Source: Desulfitobacteriaceae bacterium (GTDB taxonomy: Bacteria > Bacillota > Desulfitobacteriia > Desulfitobacteriales > Desulfitobacteriaceae). Taken from it: DNA of 44,477 nt. Numbering within the stretch: the first letter of the stretch is position 1; every line of letters begins with the position of its first letter. The stretch is taken from the NCBI GenBank assembly GCA_028704155.1, contig JAQVLN010000007.1, positions 1 to 44,477 of the forward strand, read 5' to 3'. The notes beneath the pieces are model-generated. The model worked only from the letters and a program-made list of their open reading frames with translations. It had not been told where the DNA came from and did no database searches. The position numbers and the translations under genes were made by a program. Shown piece after piece: positions 35,726 to 44,439 of this stretch.

Positions 35726-38233
35726 TTATTTTCCAAAGCCACAGCATTTTTTATATTTTTTTCCGCTTCTACAAGGACAGGGATCATTACGTCCCGGCTG
35801 TTGTTCAATCTGAATAGGTTTTTTTACCTGTTCTTCCCCCTCGGAACGGTTTTCAGCAATATGCTGAGGCTGCGCAGGTGTCTGAACACGTACCTGAGGA
35901 GTAACCCTCATCATATAACGAATAATATCTTCCTGAATAGCGTCGATCATATCATTGAACATTTCTAACCCTTCGTGTTTGTATTCAACTAAAGGATCTT
36001 TTTGTCCATATGCCCTCAAACCAATACCTTCACGCAGCATATCCATCGCATCAAGATGATCCATCCATTTGTTATCAACAACCTGCAGCATAACTGCCCT
36101 CTCTATCTCCCGCATAAGCTCCGAGCCAAACATTTCTTCCCTGCGGTTATAAAGATCGGTTGCCTGGTCATACAATAATTGCTGTACTTCTTCCTTAGCA
36201 AGCCTGGACAGTTGTTCAACTGTCAATTGACTACCGGGCAGGAATAAATTTTCACAGTATTCTATTAGGCTCGGCAGGTCCCATTCCTCAGCATATGGAC
36301 TTTCACCGCTGAATGTCTCAATAGTATCTTCAACAACTTTAGCCAACATATTCATAATATTGGAGCGCAAGTCCTCACCCGTAAGCACAGCTCTCCTTTG
36401 GGCATAAATAACCTCACGCTGCTGACTCATAACATCGTCATATTCCAGGACATGTTTACGAATATCAAAATTACGGCTTTCCACCCGTCTTTGAGCTGTC
36501 TCAATGGAACGGGAAATCATTTTCGAAGCAATGGGGACAGAGTCATCCATTCCTAACTTGTCCATAATTCCCATAATATTTTCCGAACCAAATAAACGCA
36601 TTAGATCGTCTTCCAAAGAAATGAAAAATTGCGATGACCCCGGGTCACCCTGACGCCCCGACCGGCCGCGCAGCTGGTTGTCAATTCGCCGTGACTCATG
36701 TCTCTCTGTACCAATAATATGAAGGCCACCCGAATAGGCAACACCTTCACCGAGAACAATATCTGTTCCCCGGCCTGCCATGTTGGTAGCAATAGTTACC
36801 ATTGACTGTTGCCCTGCCCCTGAGACTATTTCAGCTTCCTTTTCATGAAATTTGGCATTAAGCACCTGATGCTTGATCCCCCGCTTCAGCAGCATATCAC
36901 TTAACAATTCAGACTTTTCGATCGAAATAGTCCCGACAAGTATAGGCTGGCCTTGGGCATGCCTTGCGACAATATCTTCGATAACTGCCACAAATTTCCC
37001 TTTTTCTGTCCGGTATACAACATCAGGCATATCTACCCTGATCATGGGCATATTCGTAGGTATTTCTACTACGTCAAGCTTATATATCTTTTGAAACTCC
37101 GGTTCCTCTGTCAGGGCAGTACCCGTCATACCGGCAAGCTTTTGATATATCCGAAAATAATTTTGAAAAGTAATTGTCGCTAAAGTCTGGGATTCCCTTT
37201 CTATTTTAACATTTTCCTTAGCCTCTATTGCCTGATGCAGCCCTTCACTATAACGGCGTCCGAACATCAGGCGACCGGTAAACTCATCAACAATGATTAC
37301 CTGTCCATCCTTAACAACATAATCCCGGTCCCGTTTAAAGAGGGCGGCTGCTTTCAGGGCCTGGTTAACATGGTGGGCCAGTTCAGTATGAATATCCTCA
37401 TAAAGATTATTCACTCCCAACATGCTTTCAACCCGGCTCACTCCATGTTCCGTTAAAGTAACAACTCTATCTTTTTCATTGACATGAAAATCTTCTTCCT
37501 TCTTCAGCCGGGGAATAACTCTGGCAACTCTGTAGTAAAGTTCAGTAGGCTTGTCAGCTTCTCCGGAAATTATCAAAGGGGTCCGGGCTTCATCAATTAA
37601 AATTGAATCCACTTCGTCAACAATAGCGAAATTCAGGCGACGCTGCACCAAGCCGTCCGGTCTGGTCATCATATTATCTCTTAAATAATCAAACCCAAAT
37701 TCATTATTAGTTCCATAAGTAATATCTGCCTCATAGCCTGTCCGACGTTCCACATAAGACAAGCCATGTACAATCAATCCTACGGATAATCCTAAAAAAC
37801 GGTGAATTTGTCCCATCCATTCACTGTCCCTGCGGGCCAGGTAATCGTTAACGGTAATAATATGCACTCCTTGTCCGGTTAAAGCATTCAGATAGGAAGG
37901 CAATGTTGCAACCAGTGTTTTACCTTCACCGGTACGCATCTCCGCGATCCGCCCATCATGGAGGACCATTCCGCCAATCAGCTGCACATCATAATGTCTT
38001 TGCTTTAAAACCCTCTGGGATGCCTCTCTGACCACTGCAAAAGCCTCCGCCAATAAATCTTCCAGGGTTTCACCATTTACCAGGCGCTTACGAAATTCTT
38101 CGGTCTTTGCACGCAACTGTTCATCGTCTAAAGCCTGAATACTATTTTCCAAAGAGTTGATAATTTGAACCTTTTTATAATATTTTTTGATCTCCCGTGC
38201 ATTATCATCCAGAAGATTCCGTAAAAACCCCAT
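35726..38233 (-). CDS. secA: Preprotein translocase ATPase SecA
   Basis: Motor for protein export through SecYEG. 835 residues. Walker A is [20 protein letters not shown] (about 99-118), DEAD-like box is [24 protein letters not shown], then [28 protein letters not shown] and [15 protein letters not shown]. The C-terminal SEC-C zinc motif is [14 protein letters not shown] (Cys-x-Cys...Cys-Cys). AAAGGTGG precedes ATG 38233. A separate promoter and the hpf terminator lie upstream, so secA-prfB form their own transcript. Confidence 0.99.
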   Translation of the reverse strand: MGFLRNLLDDNAREIKKYYKKVQIINSLENSIQALDDEQLRAKTEEFRKRLVNGETLEDLLAEAFAVVREASQRVLKQRHYDVQLIGGMVLHDGRIAEMRTGEGKTLVATLPSYLNALTGQGVHIITVNDYLARRDSEWMGQIHRFLGLSVGLIVHGLSYVERRTGYEADITYGTNNEFGFDYLRDNMMTRPDGLVQRRLNFAIVDEVDSILIDEARTPLIISGEADKPTELYYRVARVIPRLKKEEDFHVNEKDRVVTLTEHGVSRVESMLGVNNLYEDIHTELAHHVNQALKAAALFKRDRDYVVKDGQVIIVDEFTGRLMFGRRYSEGLHQAIEAKENVKIERESQTLATITFQNYFRIYQKLAGMTGTALTEEPEFQKIYKLDVVEIPTNMPMIRVDMPDVVYRTEKGKFVAVIEDIVARHAQGQPILVGTISIEKSELLSDMLLKRGIKHQVLNAKFHEKEAEIVSGAGQQSMVTIATNMAGRGTDIVLGEGVAYSGGLHIIGTERHESRRIDNQLRGRSGRQGDPGSSQFFISLEDDLMRLFGSENIMGIMDKLGMDDSVPIASKMISRSIETAQRRVESRNFDIRKHVLEYDDVMSQQREVIYAQRRAVLTGEDLRSNIMNMLAKVVEDTIETFSGESPYAEEWDLPSLIEYCENLFLPGSQLTVEQLSRLAKEEVQQLLYDQATDLYNRREEMFGSELMREIERAVMLQVVDNKWMDHLDAMDMLREGIGLRAYGQKDPLVEYKHEGLEMFNDMIDAIQEDIIRYMMRVTPQVRVQTPAQPQHIAENRSEGEEQVKKPIQIEQQPGRNDPCPCRSGKKYKKCCGFGK

Positions 38234-38270
38234 ATCGTACCACCTTTCCCCTTCCTCAAACCATCATTTA

Positions 38271-38299
38271 ATTGTACCATCGGCAAACATGGGCTGCAA
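38271..38299 (-). promoter_or_regulatory. Predicted secA promoter
   Basis: Minus strand TTGCAG (38299-38294), 17-bp spacer, TACAAT (38276-38271) with a TGn extended -10. It lies 38 bp before the secA ATG and just past the hpf terminator. Confidence 0.5.
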
Positions 38300-38325
38300 C
38301 CTGAGCCCGGGAAAACGGAAGCATC

Positions 38326-38350
38326 AAAAAGGGTCCGCTTACGCGAACCC
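38326..38350 (-). terminator. Intrinsic terminator of hpf
   Basis: Minus strand GGGTTCGC, GTAA tetraloop, GCGGACCC, then TTTTTGATG. The 8-bp stem has one G-U pair. It begins 7 nt after the hpf stop. Confidence 0.9.
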
Positions 38351-38356
38351 CTGAGT

Positions 38357-38878
38357 TTATCTTTCGGGCTCCAACAGCCCATAATCTCCATATTTGCGTT
38401 TATAAACTACATTCATTTCCTGAGTTTGATCATTTCTAAAAACATAAAAATTATGTCCAATGAGATTCATCTGCATCAAAGCCTCATCAACCGACATTGG
38501 TTTGGCCGGGAATTTTTTAATTCTTACTAAATTTTGTTCTTCTTCAACTTCAAATTCTGCTGGTTCCGGTTCTTTAAAAACTTTTGTGCGAATGCGTTTA
38601 TTAATACGGGTGCGATATTTCTCAATTTGACGTTCCAACTTTTCCAAGACCAAGTCTATTGAAGCATACATATCCCCTGTCTCTTCTTCACCACGCAAAA
38701 TTATACCATGAATTGGGGCTGTTACTTCTACCCGATGACGACCACGTTCAACAAGCAAAGTAACTTGTACATCCGTAAAATCATCAGAGAACTTTTCCAA
38801 TTTGCTTACCCTTTTTGTTACATAGCTCTTCAGGGCATCGGTAACTTCAATGTGTTTACCTCGAATAATTATATTCAT
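38357..38878 (-). CDS. hpf: Ribosome hibernation promoting factor, long form
   Basis: Dimerises ribosomes into inactive 100S particles in stationary phase. 173 residues: the S30AE/YfiA domain at about 1-100 (MNIIIRGKHIEVTDALKSYV, then HRVEVTAPIHG and GDMYASIDLVLEKLERQIEK) and the long-form C-terminal dimerisation domain at about 115-173 (VDEALMQMNLIGHNFYVFRN, VVYKRKYGDYGLLEPE). GGGGGG lies 8 nt before ATG 38878. A SigH-type promoter lies just upstream, as for Bacillus hpf (yvyD), which is under SigB and SigH. Confidence 0.97.
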   Translation of the reverse strand: MNIIIRGKHIEVTDALKSYVTKRVSKLEKFSDDFTDVQVTLLVERGRHRVEVTAPIHGIILRGEEETGDMYASIDLVLEKLERQIEKYRTRINKRIRTKVFKEPEPAEFEVEEEQNLVRIKKFPAKPMSVDEALMQMNLIGHNFYVFRNDQTQEMNVVYKRKYGDYGLLEPER

Positions 38879-38912
38879 TAATACAACCCCCCTTTTTATG
38901 TGGTATAAATTA

Positions 38913-38941
38913 ATATTCCCTCTTTAGCCGAAAAATCCTTC
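38913..38941 (-). promoter_or_regulatory. Predicted SigH promoter for hpf
   Basis: Minus strand GAAGGATTT (38941-38933), 11-bp spacer, AGGGAATAT (38921-38913). Both halves match the Bacillus SigH consensus (RnAGGAwWW, 11-12 bp, RnnGAATww) at every specified position. The transcript would start about 27 nt before the hpf ATG. Confidence 0.65.
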
Positions 38942-39127
38942 ATAGATAAAAAAGAATTTATGGAAAACTTTGCTGACTGACTTTTGAATATCCGGTTTAT
39001 TTCGGAAGATTAAACAGGGTAAGTATACTTTACCCATAATATTTAAGATTGACTCTATTTTACAAATAATTCCGGAACATTCGACATCGGCCATAATAAT
39101 TTGAAATATAAGTTAATAACATGACCT

Positions 39128-39145
39128 TGTGGATAGTGTGGATAA
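39128..39145 (+). promoter_or_regulatory. Two abutting DnaA-box-like 9-mers
   Basis: TGTGGATAG (39128-39136) is followed without gap by TGTGGATAA (39137-39145). The second is a perfect complement of the DnaA box TTATCCACA; the first differs at one base. No dnaA or dnaN gene is near, so this is not oriC by context. It could be a DnaA-titration or DnaA-controlled site. Confidence 0.5.
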
Positions 39146-39282
39146 CTCTCAAAAAGTAGTTTTTTCGCGCTTTATTCTTGTGAACAATCCCTAAAAGTAT
39201 TGTCGTTTAAATTTATGAGGGCAATCATTATATCTCATTCCTTTTGATGGTTATACGGAGAAATTCTGCTCAAATATATCAA

Positions 39283-39325
39283 AACAGGAAGTCTCTTGCT
39301 TTGATAGAAGAAGAAACTTCCTGTT
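39283..39325 (-). terminator. Hairpin terminator after the zinc-ribbon gene
   Basis: AACAGGAAGT (39283-39292) pairs perfectly with ACTTCCTGTT (39316-39325). In the minus direction TTTTGATAT follows. It lies 31 nt past the stop of the zinc-ribbon gene. Confidence 0.6.
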
Positions 39326-39356
39326 CATAATTGATCCGGGAACATGTTTCGTTATC

Positions 39357-39650
39357 TTAGTCCCTGGAAGGCCGATGATGTTGGTAACACTCGCGGCAAT
39401 AGACCGGGCGGTCTGAAGTCGGCTGAAACGGAACTTGAGTTTCAATTCCACAGTCTGCACAAACCACTGTAAACATTTCGCGTGGTCGGCCTTCCATACC
39501 ACGACTTGCTTTGCGTGCATTACGACAATCACGACAACGCAGGGGTTCATTTTCAAATCCCTTTTCTGCATAAAACTCTTGCTCACCGACCGTGAAAACA
39601 AATGTGACACCGCAGTCCTTACATACTAGATCTTTGTCTTGAAATGCCAT
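39357..39650 (-). CDS. Small zinc-ribbon protein (zf-trcl type)
   Basis: 97 residues with three or more CxxC knuckles: CKDCG (about 10-14), CRDCRNARK (about 39), CADCG (about 64) and CRECYQHH (about 85). The first motif with VCKDCGVTFVFTVGEQEFYAEKG resembles the probable zinc-ribbon domain zf-trcl, common in Clostridia and Chloroflexi. Function unknown; nucleic-acid or protein binding is a guess. AAGGGG precedes the ATG. It has its own promoter inside the comF 3' end and its own terminator, so it is a one-gene unit. Confidence 0.88.
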   Translation of the reverse strand: MAFQDKDLVCKDCGVTFVFTVGEQEFYAEKGFENEPLRCRDCRNARKASRGMEGRPREMFTVVCADCGIETQVPFQPTSDRPVYCRECYQHHRPSRD

Positions 39651-39704
39651 TAAGAAATTCCCCTTACCTATCTAATGTGACAGGATCTAAACCTATCCTC
39701 TTAT

Positions 39705-39733
39705 ATTATACCGTTATTTCCTGTAAGGAACAA
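39705..39733 (-). promoter_or_regulatory. SigA-type promoter for the zinc-ribbon gene
   Basis: Minus strand TTGTTC (39733-39728), 17-bp spacer, TATAAT (39710-39705). It overlaps the last codons of comF. The -10 is perfect; the -35 matches four of six bases. Confidence 0.7.
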
Positions 39734-40460
39734 GACCTTTTTCTGCCCCGGCTGCCAGAGATAATCCATAAACGTGTCTGGCACCATTCTCTAACAAAGT
39801 TCGGGCACAAGCTTCCATGGTCGATCCAGTTGTAATAACATCATCAACCAGCCATAAACTCAGACCCCAAAAACTCTGTGGCTCTTTTACTGCAAAAACA
39901 TTCTCAAGATTTTGCATGCGATCCCAGCGTGTAAGCTGAATCTGAGGTACCGTTAACTTTTTCCGTTCCAGCCCCTTGATTAAAGGTAACCCAAATTCCC
40001 ATTTCAGTAATGAGGCAATTACTTCGGCCTGATTAAAACCACGTTCCGCAAGCCGGTCAGGATGCATTGGAACAGGAACTATTCCGTCAACCGGCGGTAA
40101 ATGGCCCATTACCCATTGGGATAAGGGACGCCTAATTTGAATCAATCTCCTGGGTTGGGCTTTAAACTTGACTTCCCAAATAAACTTTTTCCAGTCACCA
40201 CTGTAATGCCCCCAGGCCCAAACTCTTGTTAAACTTTCAGGACCCTTATTTCTAAGACAATCCTGGCAATAGTCCAGTTCAAGGGAAATCAGTTTTCCAC
40301 AGGAGTAACAACGTCCTAATTCCGGATGAAAATAAACATTCTCACAGTTTAAGCAAATCGGTCCGGGGTTTTCTCCACACAGACAACATTCAGGTTCATT
40401 TTCGTACCAAACAGAACTCAGCCCTTCTTTAATTCGGGACCACAAGGTTCCCATAAACAC
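39714..40460 (-). CDS. ComF family phosphoribosyltransferase-like protein
   Basis: 248 residues. The N-terminus has a zinc-ribbon set CCLCG, CLNC, CYSCG and CQDC (about 24-65), then a phosphoribosyltransferase fold. PVPMHPDRLAERGFNQAEVI (about 128-148) and the PRPP loop LWLVDDVITTGSTMEAC (about 203-219) are typical of ComF/ComFC/GntX. ComFC is needed for DNA uptake in competent Firmicutes. Start GTG 40460 has GGGGG 10 nt upstream; ATG 40454 is an alternative. It lies 80 bp after the ComFA-like gene, the usual pair. Confidence 0.93.
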   Translation of the reverse strand: MFMGTLWSRIKEGLSSVWYENEPECCLCGENPGPICLNCENVYFHPELGRCYSCGKLISLELDYCQDCLRNKGPESLTRVWAWGHYSGDWKKFIWEVKFKAQPRRLIQIRRPLSQWVMGHLPPVDGIVPVPMHPDRLAERGFNQAEVIASLLKWEFGLPLIKGLERKKLTVPQIQLTRWDRMQNLENVFAVKEPQSFWGLSLWLVDDVITTGSTMEACARTLLENGARHVYGLSLAAGAEKGLVPYRK

Positions 40461-40540
40461 AACTACTTTTCCCCCTTGAATTCAATTCATTAGATCTTTT
40501 CTCCCCGCGAAAAAATAATCTGAACCTTAATAATTATGAA

Positions 40541-42205
40541 TTAATCTATCAAACCTAAGTTATCGGCAAAAGAATTTTGTTCCTTTATCCAGTTTATTGC
40601 TTTAAAAACAGCCGGGATTTTACGCCCAGAGACAAATAAAACCATTCCAACAGGATGTTCCTTCGTCCGTCCGGCCCGTCCGGCCATTTGAACCAAAGCC
40701 CGCTCATCAAAAACAGGATGATCGGCAGCTAAAACAATAACCTGGGCATTAGGTATTGTTACACCTCTTTCCAAAATAGATGTACAAATAAACAAACAAT
40801 AGTTGCCCTTAACTAAACCCTCTATTTTTTGCTTCCTTGCCGGATCAGAACTATAACTGCCCTCAATTCTCCATCCCGGATACTTTATTCTCAGGTAATT
40901 AACCAGAGGCAAAACCCAGGATATTTTAGGCACAAAAATTATAGTCACTCCCTGGGAAACCATGTTTTGCAACCAGACTATCAAATTCTCGGTTAATTTC
41001 GGTTTTTCCGGTAAGAAACGGAATTTAAGCCATTCAGGGACCGGTAGAGGATATCTGTGATAACGTGCCGGCAAGCGTATTAAATTTTTGCCTTCTTCAT
41101 TATTCCTTCTGAGCACTGCTTCCGAGGGAGTAGCTGTCAAATAAAGAATTTTACCCCCTGCTGACAAGGCCTGTTTCAGTCCCCACTGCAGTATTCTGCT
41201 CCCTTTATAGGGAAAAGCATCCATTTCGTCTAGAAAAACCAGATCAAAAGCCTGATAAAAACGCAGTATTTGATGAGTCGTAGCCAAAACCAGGGTTCCT
41301 TTCTGATATTTAACCGGGTTCCTGCCCGAAAGAACCTGAAATTGGAGCCCAGGAAAATTTCTTTGGAGGCGTGGTGCCACATCATGAATCACATCTTGAC
41401 GCGGTGCTGCGAAAAGTACAGACTTGCCTTCCTTCAAAGCCCAGGCAGCAGAAGTAAAACATACTTCAGTTTTTCCTGCCCCGCAAGCAGCCCAAAGCAA
41501 GGCCTCGTTTAATTGGCTATGTCGAACAAACTCCAATACCTGGGAGCTTGCCCGCTTTTGAGCCAAGGTCAAACTGGGTTGAAGGTCAAAACATACCGGT
41601 TCAGTTTCCTTTCCCAAACCTCGTTTATCCCTGTAAGATACTTGCTGGGAACTGCTTGCACCCAAACTTGAACAACTGCGGCAGGTTTCCATCATTCCCC
41701 ATACTCCCGGCCATTCCTCTAATTCCGTCTCCCCACAACGCTGGCACCTCCACCTTTTGCCTTCCAGACGCACCGCCGGAATCCATTCACCCCATCCCAT
41801 CAAAACTCTCATATGTACCAAACGTTTGATAGCTTCTGGATCTGCCTTGATCTGTACTGCCAGCCTTTCAAGTTCGTTTTCGGTTATTTGGTGCCCACGA
41901 ATATAAAGATCAAAATCCCCAGTTTTGTCTCCGCCCTCAAAATCCACACTACCTGTCATGTTCCCGGCCTTCTGCCATTCACAACCCCTTAAACCTGAAG
42001 AATTCCCTTGAAATTTAAATTTCTTGTTTAACTTTTCCTTAATGTTATGTTTAGACATAGTTTTCGGAACAATAGTTTCCAGGAAAGCCAGAGGAAGTCC
42101 AATATTTAAAAACTCTGTATCCTTTTTAAAAAAGTGCTTGTCCATTTCCGGAAAAGGAGAAAACCTGAATCCGATTTCCTCCACATAGGTCAGAAAAAAA
42201 TGCAT
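40541..42205 (-). CDS. ComFA-type DNA helicase/translocase
   Basis: Predicted ATPase that drives single-stranded DNA import with ComEC. 554 residues. A long N-terminal region (about 1-145) of unclear structure is followed by a four-Cys zinc knuckle (C154, C157, C175, C178). Walker A is CGAGKTEV (about 241-248) and the Walker B box is LDEMDAFP (about 325-332), DEMD rather than DEAD, as in ComFA (DEVD). The C-terminal helicase domain has TSILERGVTIPNAQVIVL and QMAGRAGRTKEHPVG. GGGTGG lies 10 nt before ATG 42205. Stop to comF: 80 bp. Confidence 0.92.
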   Translation of the reverse strand: MHFFLTYVEEIGFRFSPFPEMDKHFFKKDTEFLNIGLPLAFLETIVPKTMSKHNIKEKLNKKFKFQGNSSGLRGCEWQKAGNMTGSVDFEGGDKTGDFDLYIRGHQITENELERLAVQIKADPEAIKRLVHMRVLMGWGEWIPAVRLEGKRWRCQRCGETELEEWPGVWGMMETCRSCSSLGASSSQQVSYRDKRGLGKETEPVCFDLQPSLTLAQKRASSQVLEFVRHSQLNEALLWAACGAGKTEVCFTSAAWALKEGKSVLFAAPRQDVIHDVAPRLQRNFPGLQFQVLSGRNPVKYQKGTLVLATTHQILRFYQAFDLVFLDEMDAFPYKGSRILQWGLKQALSAGGKILYLTATPSEAVLRRNNEEGKNLIRLPARYHRYPLPVPEWLKFRFLPEKPKLTENLIVWLQNMVSQGVTIIFVPKISWVLPLVNYLRIKYPGWRIEGSYSSDPARKQKIEGLVKGNYCLFICTSILERGVTIPNAQVIVLAADHPVFDERALVQMAGRAGRTKEHPVGMVLFVSGRKIPAVFKAINWIKEQNSFADNLGLID

Positions 42206-42222
42206 TGAACTAAATCCACCCT

Positions 42223-42585
42223 TCAGCCTTGCAGGTTTTCTAACTTAAGTTTAATCTCTATGTCGGGAAAACGTCTTTGCAAACAAGACAAATAGGTATC
42301 CATATTAAATAAATTATTTTGACCCCTGCCAGGATTTATGTAGCATCTTATGGGAATTTTTCTGTCTGCCAGGGGCATAAATTTGCGAAAACGCCAAATA
42401 TACCATTCAGCCAGAGGATTTTCAGGGTTAATTTGCCAAAAGCATTCGTAAATCGGGTTACAAGATTTTCTTTCTGCAAGAGAAGCCATACGAACCTGCC
42501 AATTTATAGGTACAGACCATTCCCAATAACCGGCTAATATCCAGATCAATGAGCTGAGACAAACCCAAATTGCCAACCAACCCAT
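42223..42585 (-). CDS. Small membrane-anchored protein of unknown function
   Basis: 120 residues from ATG 42585, chosen because AAGGTGGTG lies 6 nt upstream; an in-frame GTG at 42597 overlaps that site and is rejected. One N-terminal hydrophobic segment (about 3-22, WLAIWVCLSSLIWILAGYW) suggests a signal anchor; the rest is Trp- and Arg-rich with two cysteines in KSCNPIYECFW and one each later (IRCYINP, YLSCLQRR). It resembles no family I recognise. It starts 29 bp after the ligase gene and ends 17 bp before the ComFA-like gene, so all three are probably on one transcript. Confidence 0.7.
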   Translation of the reverse strand: MGWLAIWVCLSSLIWILAGYWEWSVPINWQVRMASLAERKSCNPIYECFWQINPENPLAEWYIWRFRKFMPLADRKIPIRCYINPGRGQNNLFNMDTYLSCLQRRFPDIEIKLKLENLQG

Positions 42586-42614
42586 AAAATTCACCACCTT
42601 ATAACACCCTATGA

Positions 42615-44411
42615 TTAGGGACCCTGTTTGGTGAATTGTCTTTGTCGGGCATAGTCAGCCAGAAGTATAATATGTGGAGTTGGCCGAAAACTGGCGCTCC
42701 CCTGCCATAGCCAGCGTTTGTTTTCATTGACAGACAGACGTTTCGACTCTATGCGCGCCGGGACATTCTCCACCCAATCATATAGCCCTGCGGAATTGTT
42801 AAAACCTGAATTATCCTGCAATTCAGCGGTCTGCCAAACAAGGCTCTGAGCCCATTCATATGCTCCTAAATCAAAGCCTTGCCAAATCAAGGCATTTTCC
42901 GTTTGCTTGATACCCTCGCCAATATTTCCCTGTTGAAATTCCAATTCAGCCAGTTGCCTCTGCCATGCAGCCCTGGTCTTATCCCAAAATAAGCTCTTAT
43001 GATAGAGAGTTATACTCAGGGAGGGGTCTTCTCCACTTAAACTTTTCGCCTTTAAACTCCAATGTTCCCCTAAGTTCAATAAGTTTGGTCTTAAAGCCAA
43101 ACTTAAACTGCCGGTTAACAAAAGAGTAGCAAAAACCAAGGGAACCAGGCGCTTTAAGGGCTTCAAGAACTTTAAGGGCTTAAAATAACTTTGCTTGATT
43201 TCAGTTGAGGAAAATTGTTCAGATTCCAAACCAAACAATATCCAGAAAAGAATTCCCAATATACCAAAAGAAAAATCCGCATCTACAAGACTATGTAAGA
43301 CTAAAAATACCAACGGAGCAAAGAGATTCGCGGATTTCAGCACAGTCTTGGAACTTCCGAGAAATTTGTTTCTCAAAACAAGTATGATCCAAAGTAATAT
43401 ACTTAAGAAACCAGGAATCCCCTGATTTAATAAAATAGTTATAAAGCTTGAATGAGGATCTGCTGTCCAATAGGGAATTTGCTGAACAGTAGGAAAAGCA
43501 CTCCAACCACCGGCATGCGGTAACCCCCGAAAAATCCAGGCAAGTTTAAAGCCATCCTGATAATATAATAAACGTGCTCCCCAACTGGAATTTCCAAAGC
43601 CCCATTCAGCTAAATGTACCCAGGCAGGTTTAAAAAGCAAGGCACTTAAGGCTAACCCTGCAGCTATAATTAAAATCCATTTCCCAAGCACATAGGACCA
43701 ATTTCTGCCTGAAAAAACTCCATAAAAAAATTCCTGAGGCTTATACTTTTTTTTATTTCGAAAAAATCTTACTAAATAATCAAGTATACTGACAAAAACA
43801 TATAAGCCAATGGCAGACCTGGATCCTGTACTAAGGAGTGAAATTCCCAAAAACAAACACAAAGAAAAACTACGCGGTTTCAATAATAAAACTGCACCTA
43901 AAAAGGCTGCCGCTGAATTAGAGTAACCTAACCAGGAGCTCAGCCTGCCTAAAACATCTTCCGGCCTTCCCAAAACATTAACTATTTCTATAAACCAACC
44001 TGCCCCGGCTAACAAAACAGCGGTTATTTGAATCCAATAAATTAACCTGTGGCCCGCTTGCGAATCATAGCTTATTTCCCTGGCCCAGCGGTAGACATAC
44101 CATAATGTTGACCAACGGCATATTCCCAATAACCCTTCAGCAACTTTTACTGGCTGCCATAATCCCCAAATTGTTAAACCCAACATTACCATAAAGAAAG
44201 TGTCCGTGATTGTCCAGACAACAGGTCTGGCCGCCTCTCGAAATGACCCTTTCTGCTGCCAGAGAGCATACGCAAAAATCAGAACCCCAAAACCTAACCA
44301 CTCATGAGTAAAATAAATACCATGTGCCAAAGAAGCTAAAAAGATAGCGAAAGCCAGGATACGCTCTTTGCTGCTCCCGGCTTTGCTGATTCCTTTTGCA
44401 ATTGTATCCAT
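42615..44411 (-). CDS. O-antigen ligase/Wzy-type polytopic membrane protein
   Basis: 598 residues. The first about 410 residues are about 12 membrane helices; a larger extracytoplasmic loop includes YWTADPHSSFITILLNQGIPG (H-S near the family motif). VFLVLHSLVDADFSFGILG (about 363-381) matches the Wzy_C/O-antigen-ligase signature. From about 440 a soluble tail resembles TPR repeats (AWQRQLAELEFQQGNIGEG). Such proteins ligate or polymerise lipid-linked glycans, sometimes onto pilins. Neighbours are a small anchored protein and ComFA/ComF, which raises a link to the competence machinery (inference). ATG 44411 has no good ribosome-binding site; a hairpin lies directly upstream. Confidence 0.9.
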   Translation of the reverse strand: MDTIAKGISKAGSSKERILAFAIFLASLAHGIYFTHEWLGFGVLIFAYALWQQKGSFREAARPVVWTITDTFFMVMLGLTIWGLWQPVKVAEGLLGICRWSTLWYVYRWAREISYDSQAGHRLIYWIQITAVLLAGAGWFIEIVNVLGRPEDVLGRLSSWLGYSNSAAAFLGAVLLLKPRSFSLCLFLGISLLSTGSRSAIGLYVFVSILDYLVRFFRNKKKYKPQEFFYGVFSGRNWSYVLGKWILIIAAGLALSALLFKPAWVHLAEWGFGNSSWGARLLYYQDGFKLAWIFRGLPHAGGWSAFPTVQQIPYWTADPHSSFITILLNQGIPGFLSILLWIILVLRNKFLGSSKTVLKSANLFAPLVFLVLHSLVDADFSFGILGILFWILFGLESEQFSSTEIKQSYFKPLKFLKPLKRLVPLVFATLLLTGSLSLALRPNLLNLGEHWSLKAKSLSGEDPSLSITLYHKSLFWDKTRAAWQRQLAELEFQQGNIGEGIKQTENALIWQGFDLGAYEWAQSLVWQTAELQDNSGFNNSAGLYDWVENVPARIESKRLSVNENKRWLWQGSASFRPTPHIILLADYARQRQFTKQGP

Positions 44412-44413
44412 AA

Positions 44414-44439
44414 CTATCGGGAGCTCTTTGGCCCGATAG
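44414..44439 (-). promoter_or_regulatory. Hairpin directly upstream of the O-antigen ligase start
   Basis: CTATCGGG (44414-44421) pairs perfectly with CCCGATAG (44432-44439), 10-nt loop. It ends 2 nt before the ligase ATG and would cover any ribosome-binding site. No U-tract follows, so translational control or stop/start coupling is more likely than termination. Confidence 0.5.

Larger units (their letters stand above)
38879..39356. other. 478-bp intergenic region between hpf and the zinc-ribbon gene
   Basis: No gene of its own seen. Contents: SigH-type promoter for hpf (38913-38941), an imperfect dyad GGGT-AAGTATACTT-TACCC (39017-39035), two abutting DnaA-box-like 9-mers (39128-39145), and the zinc-ribbon gene's terminator hairpin (39283-39325). 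An alternative minus-strand frame at 39251-39610 overlaps the zinc-ribbon gene in another frame and has no domain, so I leave it out. Confidence 0.6.

Noticed and set aside
39128-39145. Chromosomal replication origin
   Set aside because: Only two boxes, no dnaA/dnaN nearby, and the neighbours are far-from-origin-type housekeeping genes, so I report the boxes only as a possible DnaA site.
39251-39610. Minus-strand 119-codon frame overlapping the zinc-ribbon gene
   Set aside because: It is out of frame with a gene that has clear CxxC motifs, its own promoter, ribosome-binding site and terminator.
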